A DNA stretch of 64,000 nt from Flavobacterium pectinovorum (GCF_900142715.1 NZ_FRBX01000002.1:186001-250000); one strand, 5' to 3'. Counted from the stretch's first letter, positions 35,849 to 44,734 are shown. Notes: generated by a model from the letters alone, not told the origin. Numbers and translations: made by a program.

Positions 35849-36208
35849 ATGGGAGTTATAAAACTTAAAAACATTCGAACTTTCTCCTACCACGGATGTT
35901 TAATTGAAGAAGGAAAAATTGGATCTGATTACACTGTCGATCTAAAAATTAAAACCAATTTACAAAAATCAGCACAAACAGATCATTTAGCTGACACAGT
36001 TGATTATGTACATTTGAACAGAATTGTTACTGAAGAAATGGCAATTCGTTCGCATTTATTAGAACATGTGGCCAAAAGAATCAATATTCGCGTGCTTGCA
36101 GAAATAGAAATGATAGAAAAAACAACGGTTTGGGTTTCTAAAATAAATCCCCCTATTGGTGGTGATGTTGAATCAGTTACTATAAAAATGACTGAAATTA
36201 GAAAGTAA
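35849..36208 (+). CDS. folB: Dihydroneopterin aldolase
   Basis: 119 residues, normal length. GVIKLKNIRTFSYHGCLIEEGKIG contains the conserved early strand and Tyr/His region, and TVDYVHLNRIV with RSHLLEHVAKRI matches the active site (conserved Lys/Glu area is carried by the KTTVWVSKINPPI strand). It splits 7,8-dihydroneopterin to 6-hydroxymethyl-dihydropterin and glycolaldehyde in folate synthesis. It lies 5 bp after the toxin gene and 94 bp before tRNA-Cys. Confidence 0.93.
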   Translation: MGVIKLKNIRTFSYHGCLIEEGKIGSDYTVDLKIKTNLQKSAQTDHLADTVDYVHLNRIVTEEMAIRSHLLEHVAKRINIRVLAEIEMIEKTTVWVSKINPPIGGDVESVTIKMTEIRK

Positions 36209-36257
36209 TTCTATCAGACAAAAAAACTAATTTTTTAAAATAGTTACTTTTAAAGTT

Positions 36258-36286
36258 TTGAATTTTAAAGATTTTAGTTACTTTTG
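36258..36286 (+). promoter_or_regulatory. Promoter of tRNA-Cys
   Basis: TTG at 36258-36260, an 18 nt spacer and TACTTTTG at 36279-36286 match the flavobacterial consensus. The tRNA begins 17 nt later. Confidence 0.65.
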
Positions 36287-36302
36287 CCATCCGTTCAACT
36301 AC

Positions 36303-36373
36303 GGCGTCGTGGCCGAGCGGCTAGGCTGGGCTCTGCAAAAGCTCCTACTCCGGTTCGAATCCGGACGATGCCT
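36303..36373 (+). tRNA. tRNA-Cys (anticodon GCA)
   Basis: Folds as a full cloverleaf: acceptor stem GGCGTCG/CGATGCC, D arm GCC...GGC, anticodon stem GGGCT/AGCTC with loop CTGCAAA (anticodon GCA), short variable loop, and T arm TCCGG-TTCGAAT-CCGGA. Discriminator base is U; the 3' CCA is not encoded. The T arm and acceptor 3' end are repeated three more times downstream. Confidence 0.96.
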
Positions 36374-36688
36374 CTAAAACCTTCAAGGAAACTTGGAGGT
36401 TTTTTTATGATTAATTTTTAGAAAAAATTAGATAAAGATTTACGTTCGAATCCGGACATTCCTCTAAAACCTTCAAGGAAACTTGGAGGTTTTTTGTGCT
36501 TATTTTTTAGAAAAAATAAGATAAAGATTTACGTTCGAATCCGGACATTCCTCTAAAACCTTCAAGGAAACTTGGAGGTTTTTTTGTGGTTAATTTTTAG
36601 AAAAAATTAGATAAAGATTTACGTTCGAATCCGGACAATCCTCTAAAACCTTCAAGGAAACTTGGAGTTTTTTTGTGCTTATTTTTTT
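36353..36688 (+). repeat. Tandem array of tRNA-Cys 3'-end plus terminator units (four, about 90 bp)
   Basis: Units start at 36353 (inside the tRNA), 36444, 36533 and 36623. Each has GTTCGAATCCGGAC, an acceptor-like CCTCT and a terminator: AAAACCTTCAAG pairs with CTTGGAGGTTTT (12 pairs, one T-G) around a GAAA loop, then T-run. Units 1-3 also carry a second hairpin (TTAATTTTT/AAAAATTAG in 1 and 3; CTTATTTTT/AAAAATAAG in 2) and then GATAAAGATTTAC. The fourth unit is cut short after the T-run. Confidence 0.9.
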
Positions 36689-36738
36689 CGCATTTTATGT
36701 CATTTCAGAAATGACAAGATTGCGTCAAACCCGCAATT

Positions 36739-36771
36739 ATCTTTGTCAAAGTTTGAAACTTTGACAAAGAT
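36739..36771. repeat. Perfect 16 bp palindrome
   Basis: ATCTTTGTCAAAGTTT (36739-36754) is exactly inverted as AAACTTTGACAAAGAT (36756-36771) with one base between. It sits just after the tRNA array, beside two smaller hairpins (TCATTTC/GAAATGA, TTGCG/CGCAA). Confidence 0.75.
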
Positions 36772-36784
36772 TTAGAACACAAAA

Positions 36785-36807
36785 AAACCTCTGAAATTCA
36801 GAGGTTT
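36785..36807 (-). terminator. Terminator of the LysE-like gene
   Basis: AAACCTCTGAA and TTCAGAGGTTT pair around a single A, with T-rich sequence beyond on the minus strand (AAAAAAA on plus at 36781). Confidence 0.8.
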
Positions 36808-36833
36808 AATTTTATATTTTAAGTTATTAACAA

Positions 36834-37514
36834 CTACTTCTTCTCAATCTTCTCAAAAGCATTTCTAACCATTTCTTTTTCACCTGGAAACCAGCCTTGT
36901 GTTATTAAAACCAATCCAAAAATCATTAAAACAATACTAATTACTTTTTTAATTTTTAGAATATTTCTTGGTGTCATTTTAGATTTTAATTGTTTGGCTA
37001 ATAGTATTTTAATACAATCAACTAGCAAATAAGTAATAATAACTGAAGTAAAAAAAGTAAACATTCTTGAGTTTTGCATTTCTAATTTTGGTCCCACAGA
37101 AATGATAACTGCCAGCCAAAAACCCAAAACTCCAATGTTAATAACGTTGAGTAAAAAACCTTTTATAAACAAACTACCATAATTTCTTTTTATAATATCA
37201 CGATCTATTTCTTCGTCGTCAATTTTTTCTTCATTTCTTAATCTTACGAAAGAAATAATTCCATAAGCCACCATTATAATTCCACCAAAAATAAAGAGTG
37301 CCGGTTTATCTTTTAAACTCTGAATTAATCTGTAACTCCCTAAATAAGCAATTGCTATAAAAAAAATATCACCTAATACTACACCAAAATCAAAGACAAT
37401 TGCAGCTCTGAACCCTTTTGTAATACTGGTCTCTAATAGTATAAAAAATACCGGGCCTACCATAAAACTCAGGAAAATTCCCCATGGCAGCCCAGCTAAA
37501 ATATCATTTATCAT
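36834..37514 (-). CDS. LysE family translocator
   Basis: 226 residues with six membrane segments, beginning ILAGLPWGIFLSFMVGPVFF, the LysE/RhtB family signature (G-x-x-x-G-P near residue 17), then a charged loop (residues 93-110, RNEEKIDDEEIDRD). LysE-type proteins export amino acids such as lysine, threonine or homoserine lactones; the substrate here is unknown. It follows the head-GIN gene by 16 bp on the same strand, so they are probably co-transcribed. Confidence 0.85.
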   Translation of the reverse strand: MINDILAGLPWGIFLSFMVGPVFFILLETSITKGFRAAIVFDFGVVLGDIFFIAIAYLGSYRLIQSLKDKPALFIFGGIIMVAYGIISFVRLRNEEKIDDEEIDRDIIKRNYGSLFIKGFLLNVINIGVLGFWLAVIISVGPKLEMQNSRMFTFFTSVIITYLLVDCIKILLAKQLKSKMTPRNILKIKKVISIVLMIFGLVLITQGWFPGEKEMVRNAFEKIEKK

Positions 37515-37530
37515 TCAAATACAAATTGAT

Positions 37531-38199
37531 TTATTTTACTTCTTCAATCTTACCACCAAGAACAGTTTTTTGATTGATTTGTTTTGGTTTTCCGTAAATG
37601 TAAATAGAGCCTCCTGCGCTAACTTTTGCATCAACAAGAGTAGAAGCATTCACATCTGCTTTTCCTCCCGCAGAAACGCTTACTTTAGTTTGAGAGGTAG
37701 CTAATTTACTTCCTAGGAAATATCCGCCGGCTCCTAAACTTGCATCAAGGTTATCTGCTTTACCGGTTGCAGTGATTTCGCCGCCAGAAACAGAACTTAC
37801 TTTCAACTTATCAACATTCAAATCTACATTAATTTTACCACCTTCCTGAGCACTTACTTTAAATGAAGTTGCTTTCAATGTTTCCTTGCTGGTAACTTCT
37901 GCACCTTCATTCACATCGATTAATTCAATGTGTTTATAATACAAAGTCACTTCAAGATCATTTCCTGAAAGAAGTTTTGGAAAAGGCATTCTTATTTTTA
38001 AAATACCATTTTTATTAACAGCTTCTAATTCTGTTTCTCTTGCTCCTTTTATAACAACTTTATTTTCAGAAGACTGAACTAGTTTTACACTTAATTTATC
38101 ATAAACTTTCACTGTATCAAAATCGCCTAATTCTTTAGTAACCTGACCAAAAGACATTTGTGCAATAAAAATTGCAGCTCCTATTAATAACTTTTTCAT
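37531..38199 (-). CDS. Secreted head-GIN domain protein (DUF2807)
   Basis: 222 residues. Signal peptide MKKLLIGAAIFIAQMSFGQ, then a beta-helix-like domain with repeated SVSAGGKADVNAS / SAQEGGKINVDLN patterns, which is the head-GIN/DUF2807 fold of Bacteroidota. The domain is a putative auto-transporter-like adhesin. It lies between rnr (25 bp) and a LysE gene (16 bp) on the same strand, likely an operon. Confidence 0.87.
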   Translation of the reverse strand: MKKLLIGAAIFIAQMSFGQVTKELGDFDTVKVYDKLSVKLVQSSENKVVIKGARETELEAVNKNGILKIRMPFPKLLSGNDLEVTLYYKHIELIDVNEGAEVTSKETLKATSFKVSAQEGGKINVDLNVDKLKVSSVSGGEITATGKADNLDASLGAGGYFLGSKLATSQTKVSVSAGGKADVNASTLVDAKVSAGGSIYIYGKPKQINQKTVLGGKIEEVK

Positions 38200-38223
38200 C
38201 TCTCTATTTTTTTAATTTAACAA

Positions 38224-40404
38224 CTATTCTGCTCTTCTTAAAAAATGGAAATCCAGTTGTTTTTTAACCAAATCTGCATTTTTTACTTTAACATAAATTT
38301 CATCTCCCAATTGCAATATACTATTTGAAGTTGCGCCAACTAAAGCATATTGCTTTTCATCGAAAGTATAATAATCATCTTTAATTTCTCTGATTCTTAC
38401 CATTCCTTCACATTTGTTAGAAACAATTTCAACATAAATTCCCCATTCTGTAACTCCTGAGATAACTCCCAAAAATTCTTCGTCCTGGTGATCCTGCATA
38501 TATTTAACCTGCATGTATTTAATACTATCACGTTCAGCATTTGTTGCTAAACTTTCCATATTAGAACAATGCAAACATTTTGTTTCATAAACTTCATCAT
38601 CTACAGAAGCTCCATTATTCAGATAATATTGTAGCAAACGATGTACCATAACGTCAGGATAACGACGAATTGGCGAAGTAAAATGACTGTAATAATCAAA
38701 AGCTAAACCATAATGACCAATATTATCTGTTGAATATTTGGCTTTACTCATACTTCTAATTGCAAGAGTATCAATTAAGTTTTGTTCTTTTTTACCATTT
38801 ACTTCTTCCATCAATGCATTCAAAGACTTCGAAATATCACCTTTGTTACGGAAATCAATTTTATAACCAAATTTAGCAATTACAGTTTGCATCGCAATTA
38901 ATTTGTCTTCGTTTGGTTCATCGTGAATTCTGTAAACAAATGTTTTCTTTTGTTTTCCAATGTATTCTGCCACTTTTCTATTAGCCAAAAGCATGAATTC
39001 TTCAATCAAATGATTGGCATCTTTAGAAACTTTAAAGTAAACTCCTTCTGGTTCTCCTTCGGCATCTAAGTTGAATTTTACTTCTACTTTATCAAAAGAA
39101 ATAGCACCATTGGCCATTCTTTTCTTTCTTAAAATCTTTGCTAATTCATCTAATTTTAGAGTTGCATTTTTTATTTCATCCGAAACTGTATAAGATTCTC
39201 CTGTAATAGAAACATCAACTGGAATCGTACTATCTTTTGTTTCAATGATATATTGTGCTTCTTCATAAGCAAAACGCTGATCAGAATAAATTACAGTTCT
39301 TCCAAACCATTGGTTAATAACCTGAGCATTTTCTGAAACTTCAAATATGGCAGAGAATGTATATTTCTCTTCATTTGGACGCAGCGAACAAGCAAAATTG
39401 GATAAAACTTCAGGAAGCATCGGCACTACTCTATCTACTAAATAAACAGAAGTTGCACGTTGATAAGCTTCATCATCTAAAATTGTTCCTTCTTCTAAAT
39501 AATAAGAAACATCGGCAATATGAATACCAATTTCGTAGTTTCCGTTTTCTAACTTTTTGAAAGACAAGGCATCATCAAAATCTTTTGCATCTTTTGGATC
39601 TATCGTAAACGTAAGCGTATCACGCATATCACGACGTTTTGCAATTTCAGATTCCTGAATCGAAGTATCTATTTTTTGAGCATACACCTCTACTTCTACC
39701 GGAAAATCTGCAGGTAAACCATATTCTGCCAAAATAGCGTGAATCTCTGTATTATGTTCTCCTGGTTTTCCTAAAACCCTGATTACAGATCCAAACGGAC
39801 TATCAGCTCTTTTTGGCCAATCTTCAATTGTAACTAAAACAACATCACCATTTTCTGCTTCTCCAATTTTATCTTTCGGAATAAAAATATCCGTATACAT
39901 TTTAGGATTTGCAGTAGACACAAATGCAAAATTTGCCTGAATATCAATTACTCCAACAAATTCAGTTTTGTTTCTTTCTATAACTTCAATTACTTCGCCT
40001 TCAGGTCTTTTTCCTTTTCTTCTGTTATAAACGTAAACTTTTACTTTGTCTTTATCTAATGCACGATTTAAATTATTGGTCGGAATAAAAACATCTTCGG
40101 TAAAATCAGGACAAATAAAATATGCCGTTTTTCTACTCGTCATATCAATTGTTCCTTCGTAATAATCCTGGCTTTCGACTTTTACTAAATATTTACCAGG
40201 TTCAGTCTCTATTATTTTCTTTGAAGCAGCCAGAATCTTTAAATCTTTTATAATCTGATTTCTGCTTTTTGTATCATCAAGTTCTAACTTTGCTCCTATC
40301 TGTTTATAATTGAATGCTTTATTTGGGCTTTGCGATAAAATTTTTACTATTTTGCTCGAGAAATCCTTCTCATTTTTTATCGGCTTTCTAATTTTCTTAC
40401 TCAT
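38224..40404 (-). CDS. rnr: Ribonuclease R
   Basis: 726 residues from MSKKIRKPIKNEKDFSSKIV (40404). The longer ORF to 40575 adds a non-conserved hydrophobic leader and overlaps DUF2007, so it is rejected. An N-terminal winged-helix-like domain (20-80), two cold-shock domains, the RNB catalytic domain (TIDPKDAKDFDDALSFKKL with the Asp cluster, and IADVSYYLEEGT) and a C-terminal S1 domain (VISGVTEWGIYVEIVSNKC) are present. It degrades structured RNA 3'-5' and helps rRNA quality control. Confidence 0.96.
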   Translation of the reverse strand: MSKKIRKPIKNEKDFSSKIVKILSQSPNKAFNYKQIGAKLELDDTKSRNQIIKDLKILAASKKIIETEPGKYLVKVESQDYYEGTIDMTSRKTAYFICPDFTEDVFIPTNNLNRALDKDKVKVYVYNRRKGKRPEGEVIEVIERNKTEFVGVIDIQANFAFVSTANPKMYTDIFIPKDKIGEAENGDVVLVTIEDWPKRADSPFGSVIRVLGKPGEHNTEIHAILAEYGLPADFPVEVEVYAQKIDTSIQESEIAKRRDMRDTLTFTIDPKDAKDFDDALSFKKLENGNYEIGIHIADVSYYLEEGTILDDEAYQRATSVYLVDRVVPMLPEVLSNFACSLRPNEEKYTFSAIFEVSENAQVINQWFGRTVIYSDQRFAYEEAQYIIETKDSTIPVDVSITGESYTVSDEIKNATLKLDELAKILRKKRMANGAISFDKVEVKFNLDAEGEPEGVYFKVSKDANHLIEEFMLLANRKVAEYIGKQKKTFVYRIHDEPNEDKLIAMQTVIAKFGYKIDFRNKGDISKSLNALMEEVNGKKEQNLIDTLAIRSMSKAKYSTDNIGHYGLAFDYYSHFTSPIRRYPDVMVHRLLQYYLNNGASVDDEVYETKCLHCSNMESLATNAERDSIKYMQVKYMQDHQDEEFLGVISGVTEWGIYVEIVSNKCEGMVRIREIKDDYYTFDEKQYALVGATSNSILQLGDEIYVKVKNADLVKKQLDFHFLRRAE

Positions 40405-40512
40405 AAATCTTTTTCTTAAAAAGTTAAAATTACAAATAAGATACCACATTATAGATTTTAACAAATAAATTATTAAAAATATAACTTTCGTATCTTTATA
40501 AAAAGACACTTT

Positions 40513-40746
40513 ATGGAAAGCTTTAAAACCATCGCAATATTTAATTATCAGCACGAAACAGTGGTTCTGAAACACTTATTAGAGCAAGAAGAAATTCCGT
40601 ATTTTTTTGAGAACGAAATAACACTTTCTGTTGTTCCCATGTATACTTCTGCACTCGGCGGAATTAAACTTAAAGTTCATCCAAACGATTTCGAAGAAGT
40701 TCAGCAAATTCTGGACAATCTTAATAACCCACTTAAAATCGTTTAG
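40513..40746 (+). CDS. DUF2007 domain protein
   Basis: 77 residues. MESFKTIAIFNYQHETVVLKHLLEQEEIPY and the closing HPNDFEEVQQILDNL match the ferredoxin-like DUF2007 (putative signal-transducing protein, resembling the PII fold). The biological function is not known. It is divergent from rnr, and its coding sequence lies opposite the discarded N-terminal extension of the rnr ORF. A long AT-rich gap follows. Confidence 0.85.
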   Translation: MESFKTIAIFNYQHETVVLKHLLEQEEIPYFFENEITLSVVPMYTSALGGIKLKVHPNDFEEVQQILDNLNNPLKIV

Positions 40747-41374
40747 ACAGTTTCTTTTTTTCAGTTTAAAAATTTTTTTTCTCTTTTCAAATTTCAAAGT
40801 TGTCAACATATATTAAATACAACAAAAAAGAAATTTTAAATTTAATTAATTTTTGATGGTTATTATAGCTTGTTAATATGTCGAATAAATTTATTTTTAA
40901 ATGTATTGAAATGAAGTTTCTCTTAGTTATATAGAGTTATCAACATACTTATATTTTGCTAAATGATTAATTTATAAGACTTTTTGTATTTTAATTAACA
41001 ACGGTTGACAACCAAAAACACATTCAATTTGTAGATAAGTTCATATGTTGATTTTTGTTGAAAATGGCATTTTTGATATTGATAACTTTTCTAAAAATTG
41101 ATCAAACTTTATTAGGTTTTTTGATTCCGGTTTTGGATTAGGTTTTTTTTCGACACAACCAAAAAATACTTCTAATTTTCTATCTTAACTTATTAACAAA
41201 TAATGTTAATTTAAAGTTAACTGAATATCAACGAATTAGGTTTTGGTATTAACATTCTAAAATTTTAACAAAAAAGTAAAATATTCTTAACTGATTTACA
41301 GATAATTACAAGTTATTGAAATTGTTGATAACGTATAAGATTTTGATATGAAGTAAGTTATAAATTCAGTTTTT
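40747..41374. other. AT-rich gene-free region with DnaA-box-like repeats (candidate oriC)
   Basis: No ORF with coding character. DnaA-box variants: TTGTCAACA (40800), TTATCAACA (40938-40946) and inverted TGTTGATAA (41323-41331), plus near matches GGTTGACAACC (about 41003), TTGATAACTTTT (about 41089), TTATTAACA (about 41190) and ATATCAACG. The whole gap is very AT-rich. Genes to the right are almost all on the plus strand and those just to the left mostly on the minus strand. Confidence 0.45.
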
Positions 41375-41482
41375 TTACCGCTAATTTCACGAATGTACAC
41401 GAATTATATTGATTTGTTAAATTGTGTTCTAAAAAGGTTTAAAAGAAAAATATTTAGTGAAAATTAGCTGAATTAGTGGCAA
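41375..41482. repeat. Imperfect inverted repeat (CCGCTAATTTCACGAA type)
   Basis: TTACCGCTAATTTCACGAAT (41375-41394) is loosely inverted as ATTAGCTGAATTAGTGGCAA (41463-41482). The interior carries GTACACGAATTATATT. It belongs with the CCAC-ended palindromes at 3898 and 7099, and occupies the gap just upstream of rpiB. Confidence 0.5.
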
Positions 41483-41532
41483 CCATTTATTAATTAAGTA
41501 AATTTGCAATACACAACTTAATAGTATTTAAA

Positions 41533-41964
41533 ATGAAAATTTCGATAGGAAACGACCACGCAGGACCGGATTATAAAAAAGCAATCGTTGCAATGCTTAA
41601 AGCAAAAGGATATGAAGTAACAAATTACGGAACAGATTCTGAAGATTCTGTTGATTATCCTGATTTTGGACATCCGGTAGCAAATGATGTGTCTGAAGGA
41701 AAAGCTGATTTTGGAATTGTCATCTGCGGAAGCGGAAACGGAATTGCCATGACCGTTAACAAACATCCAAAAGTAAGAGCTGGTTTATGCTGGACTAAAG
41801 AAATAGCTTATTTAACACGTTTACATAATGATGCCAATATCGTGAGTATTCCGGCACGTTTTACCTCGATCCCACAAGCAGTAGAAATTGTTGAAACGTT
41901 TTTAACAACTGCATTTGAAGGAGGAAGACACCAAAACAGAGTGAATAAAATCGCCTGTTCATAA
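41533..41964 (+). CDS. rpiB: Ribose 5-phosphate isomerase B
   Basis: 143 residues. ISIGNDHAGPDYKKAIVAML, DYPDFGHPVANDVSEGKADF and ICGSGNGIAMTVNKHPKVRAG are the RpiB/LacAB signatures, with the catalytic Cys in ICGSGNGIA (near 66) and His in the RLHNDANIVSIPARF region. It interconverts ribose-5-phosphate and ribulose-5-phosphate. A TAAATTTG box lies 25 nt upstream. A GGTGC-TAC-GCACC hairpin (41981-41993) follows the gene. Confidence 0.93.
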   Translation: MKISIGNDHAGPDYKKAIVAMLKAKGYEVTNYGTDSEDSVDYPDFGHPVANDVSEGKADFGIVICGSGNGIAMTVNKHPKVRAGLCWTKEIAYLTRLHNDANIVSIPARFTSIPQAVEIVETFLTTAFEGGRHQNRVNKIACS

Positions 41965-42114
41965 AAAGTCAAAAAAATCGGGTGCTACGCACCTATAAAT
42001 AAACACACCGGGCGGATTTTTAATTCATCCGGTTTTTATATTTAAAAAGCTTAAAATTTATAAATTAACTACCTGATAAATAGTTTTTTGTCGAGTTGTT
42101 AACAATGGAAATGT

Positions 42115-42384
42115 TTATATTTTATGGGTTAATTTCAGATAAACCAATACAATTTGAAGCAAAAGAATTATCCCAAATTTAACAATAAAAGAAGATTTAC
42201 TCGTTTTATGTCTAAACAATAACATTGCTAACAATAATCCGATTGAACCTCCAAAAAAAGCGATTGTAAATAATGTATTTTCAGGAATTCGGTATCTGTT
42301 TTTAATGGCTAAATATTTGTCATATCCTGCAATGACAAAGGTTAGACAAGTTATAATTAAAAAATACGCGAATAAAACTTCCAT
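42115..42384 (-). CDS. DUF1294 family membrane protein
   Basis: 89 residues with three or so hydrophobic segments. VIAGYDKYLAIKNRYRIPENTLFTIAFFGGSIG is the DUF1294 signature (D-K-x2-A-x-N/K-x-R-R-I-P-E). Some DUF1294 proteins carry a cold-shock domain, absent here. Function unknown; inner-membrane location likely. It is divergent from the Tex gene. Confidence 0.85.
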   Translation of the reverse strand: MEVLFAYFLIITCLTFVIAGYDKYLAIKNRYRIPENTLFTIAFFGGSIGLLLAMLLFRHKTSKSSFIVKFGIILLLQIVLVYLKLTHKI

Positions 42385-42500
42385 AGGCTTAAAATTAAAA
42401 ACAAAGATATTATTTTAGCAGAATTATTGATTAATTTGCTTCTTTATTTTAACAAGTAAATTATATCATTTTGTAATTAAGAATTATTTCATTAAAAGTT

Positions 42501-44624
42501 ATGACTAATATTCAATTCATTGCCAAGACTGTTCAAACAGCAGCGATTAACATTCAAAACACGGTAAAACTGTTAGAAGAAGATTGTACGATTCCGTTTA
42601 TTTCCCGTTATCGAAAAGATACAACCGGAAATCTTGACGAAGTTCAGATTGAGCAGATAGCAAAACTTCATAAAGAATATGAAGCGATTGTAAAACGTAA
42701 AGAAGCAGTTTTAAAATCGATCGAAGAGCAAAAAGCACTTACACCTGAATTGAAGCAAAAAATAGAACAAAGTTTTGATTTACAAGAGATTGAAGATTTT
42801 TATTTACCTTTTAAAAAGAAGAAAAAAACAAAAGCAGATGTAGCTCGCGAATTTGGTTTAGAGCCGTTGGCAAAAATAATCATGTCTGAGAATGATGTTG
42901 ATGTTGATTTTATTTCGACACAATATTTAAATGAAAATGTCATTAATGAAGAAGCCGCAATGCAGGGTGCACGTGATATTATCGCCGAATGGATTAATGA
43001 AAACATTTATGTTCGTAAACAACTGCGACGATTATTTAGTAGAAAAGCAACAATAGGAACTAAAGTTGTTAAAAAGAAAAGCGAAGAAGAAGGAGCCCAA
43101 AAATTCAGTCAGTATTTTGATTGGGAAGAACCGTTGACAAAAGCACCATCTCACCGATTATTAGCAATGCTTCGTGCAGAAAATGAAGGTTTTGTAAAAA
43201 TGAAAGTTGATGTTGATATTGATGAGGCTTATGATATTATTGACGAAATAATCATTAAAAAACAAAATAGTACAACGGCGCATTTGCAATTGGCCATTGA
43301 AGATAGCTACAAACGATTATTGAATCCGGCGATTGGAAACGAAACTTTACAAGAAGCAAAGGCCAAAGCCGATGCCAACTCAATTCAGGTTTTTGCGAAC
43401 AATTTAGGTCAATTATTATTGGCGCCGCCTTTGGGCGAAAAACGAATTCTGGCAATAGACCCGGGATTTAGAAGCGGTTGTAAAGTAGTTTGTCTGGATG
43501 AAAAAGGCGATTTATTATACAACGAAACCATTTATCCGCATGCACCTCAAAATGAGGAAGCAATGGCGATTAAAAAAATTCGTTCGATGGTAAATGCGTA
43601 TCAGATTGATGCCATTTCTATCGGAAACGGTACGGCCTCCAGAGAAACTGAATTTTTCATAAAAAAAATCGCGTTCGACAAACCGTTGCAGGTTTTCATC
43701 GTTTCTGAGGCTGGAGCTTCGGTATATTCGGCGTCAAAAATTGCGCGTGAAGAATTCCCAAATTACGATGTTACCGTTCGTGGTTCGGTTTCTATCGGTC
43801 GACGACTTTCAGATCCTTTGGCCGAATTGGTAAAAATTGACCCTAAAGCTATTGGCGTAGGCCAATACCAACACGACGTTGATCAAACTAAACTAAAAGA
43901 AGAATTAGACAATACGGTAATTCGCTGCGTGAACTCGGTTGGAATTAATATCAATACGGCTAGTAAACATTTGCTAAGTTATGTGAGTGGAATAGGAGAG
44001 AAGCTAGCAGAAAATATTGTACAATATCGTTCTGAAAACGGTCCGTTTGAAGATAGAAAACAGCTAAAAAAAGTGCCTAGATTAGGCGATAAAGCGTATC
44101 AGCAAGGTGCGGCTTTTATTAGAATTTCGAATGCCAAAAATCCGCTGGATAATTCGGCAGTACATCCTGAAGCTTATCCGGTTGTGGAGAAAATGGCAAA
44201 AGATTTAAATCTTTCGGTAAACGACTTAATTGCAAACAAAGAGAAAACCGCCTTAATTAAAGCCGAAAAATATATTACACCAGAAATCGGTTTATTAACT
44301 TTAAAAGACATCATAAAAGAGCTTGAAAAGCCAGGATTAGACCCAAGAAAGTCTGCGAAGGTTTTTGAGTTTGATGCAAATGTAAAATCGATCAAGGATT
44401 TAAGAACCGGAATGATTTTACCGGGTATTGTAAACAACATTACCAACTTTGGCTGTTTTGTTGATATCGGAATCAAAGAAAGCGGATTAGTTCACATTTC
44501 GCAGCTAAAAGCAGGTTTTGTAAGCGATGTAAATGAGGTTGTAAAATTACATCAGCATGTTGACGTAAAAGTTACTGAGGTTGATGAAGATAGAAAAAGA
44601 ATTCAGTTGACGATGGTTCTTTAA
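42501..44624 (+). CDS. tex: Tex family RNA-binding protein
   Basis: 707 residues. The Tex layout is complete: N-terminal helical domain, YqgF/RuvX-like domain (ILAIDPGFRSGCKVVCLDE near 315), helix-hairpin-helix (SYVSGIGEKLAENIVQY and KKVPRLGDKAYQQGAAF), and C-terminal S1 domain (TGMILPGIVNNITNFGCFVD, about 640-660). Tex binds nucleic acid and influences transcription and stress response; its exact job outside pathogens is unclear. It is transcribed alone, toward a bidirectional terminator. Confidence 0.94.
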   Translation: MTNIQFIAKTVQTAAINIQNTVKLLEEDCTIPFISRYRKDTTGNLDEVQIEQIAKLHKEYEAIVKRKEAVLKSIEEQKALTPELKQKIEQSFDLQEIEDFYLPFKKKKKTKADVAREFGLEPLAKIIMSENDVDVDFISTQYLNENVINEEAAMQGARDIIAEWINENIYVRKQLRRLFSRKATIGTKVVKKKSEEEGAQKFSQYFDWEEPLTKAPSHRLLAMLRAENEGFVKMKVDVDIDEAYDIIDEIIIKKQNSTTAHLQLAIEDSYKRLLNPAIGNETLQEAKAKADANSIQVFANNLGQLLLAPPLGEKRILAIDPGFRSGCKVVCLDEKGDLLYNETIYPHAPQNEEAMAIKKIRSMVNAYQIDAISIGNGTASRETEFFIKKIAFDKPLQVFIVSEAGASVYSASKIAREEFPNYDVTVRGSVSIGRRLSDPLAELVKIDPKAIGVGQYQHDVDQTKLKEELDNTVIRCVNSVGININTASKHLLSYVSGIGEKLAENIVQYRSENGPFEDRKQLKKVPRLGDKAYQQGAAFIRISNAKNPLDNSAVHPEAYPVVEKMAKDLNLSVNDLIANKEKTALIKAEKYITPEIGLLTLKDIIKELEKPGLDPRKSAKVFEFDANVKSIKDLRTGMILPGIVNNITNFGCFVDIGIKESGLVHISQLKAGFVSDVNEVVKLHQHVDVKVTEVDEDRKRIQLTMVL

Positions 44625-44688
44625 ATCTAAATTCCAATTTTGAAATCCCAAATTCCAATTCTGTAGTTTTGTTAAATTCAAAAATAAA

Positions 44689-44722
44689 AAAATCCCAAAT
44701 TACGATTGTAGTTTGGGATTTT
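44689..44722. terminator. Bidirectional terminator between tex and the GH8 gene
   Basis: AAAATCCCAAA (44689-44699) pairs with TTTGGGATTTT (44712-44722). Both genes converge on it. Confidence 0.8.
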
Positions 44723-44734
44723 ATGTTTCTGGGA

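Noticed and set aside
36353..36688. CRISPR-like array
   Set aside because: Units are 90 bp with nearly identical content and no unique spacers; they clearly derive from the tRNA-Cys 3' end.
36303..36688. Integrated genetic element at tRNA-Cys
   Set aside because: There is no integrase or second att site, and the repeats are tandem and only 90 bp apart.
40405..40575. N-terminal extension of the rnr ORF
   Set aside because: The extension is hydrophobic and non-conserved and overlaps DUF2007; the true start is MSKKIRK at 40404.
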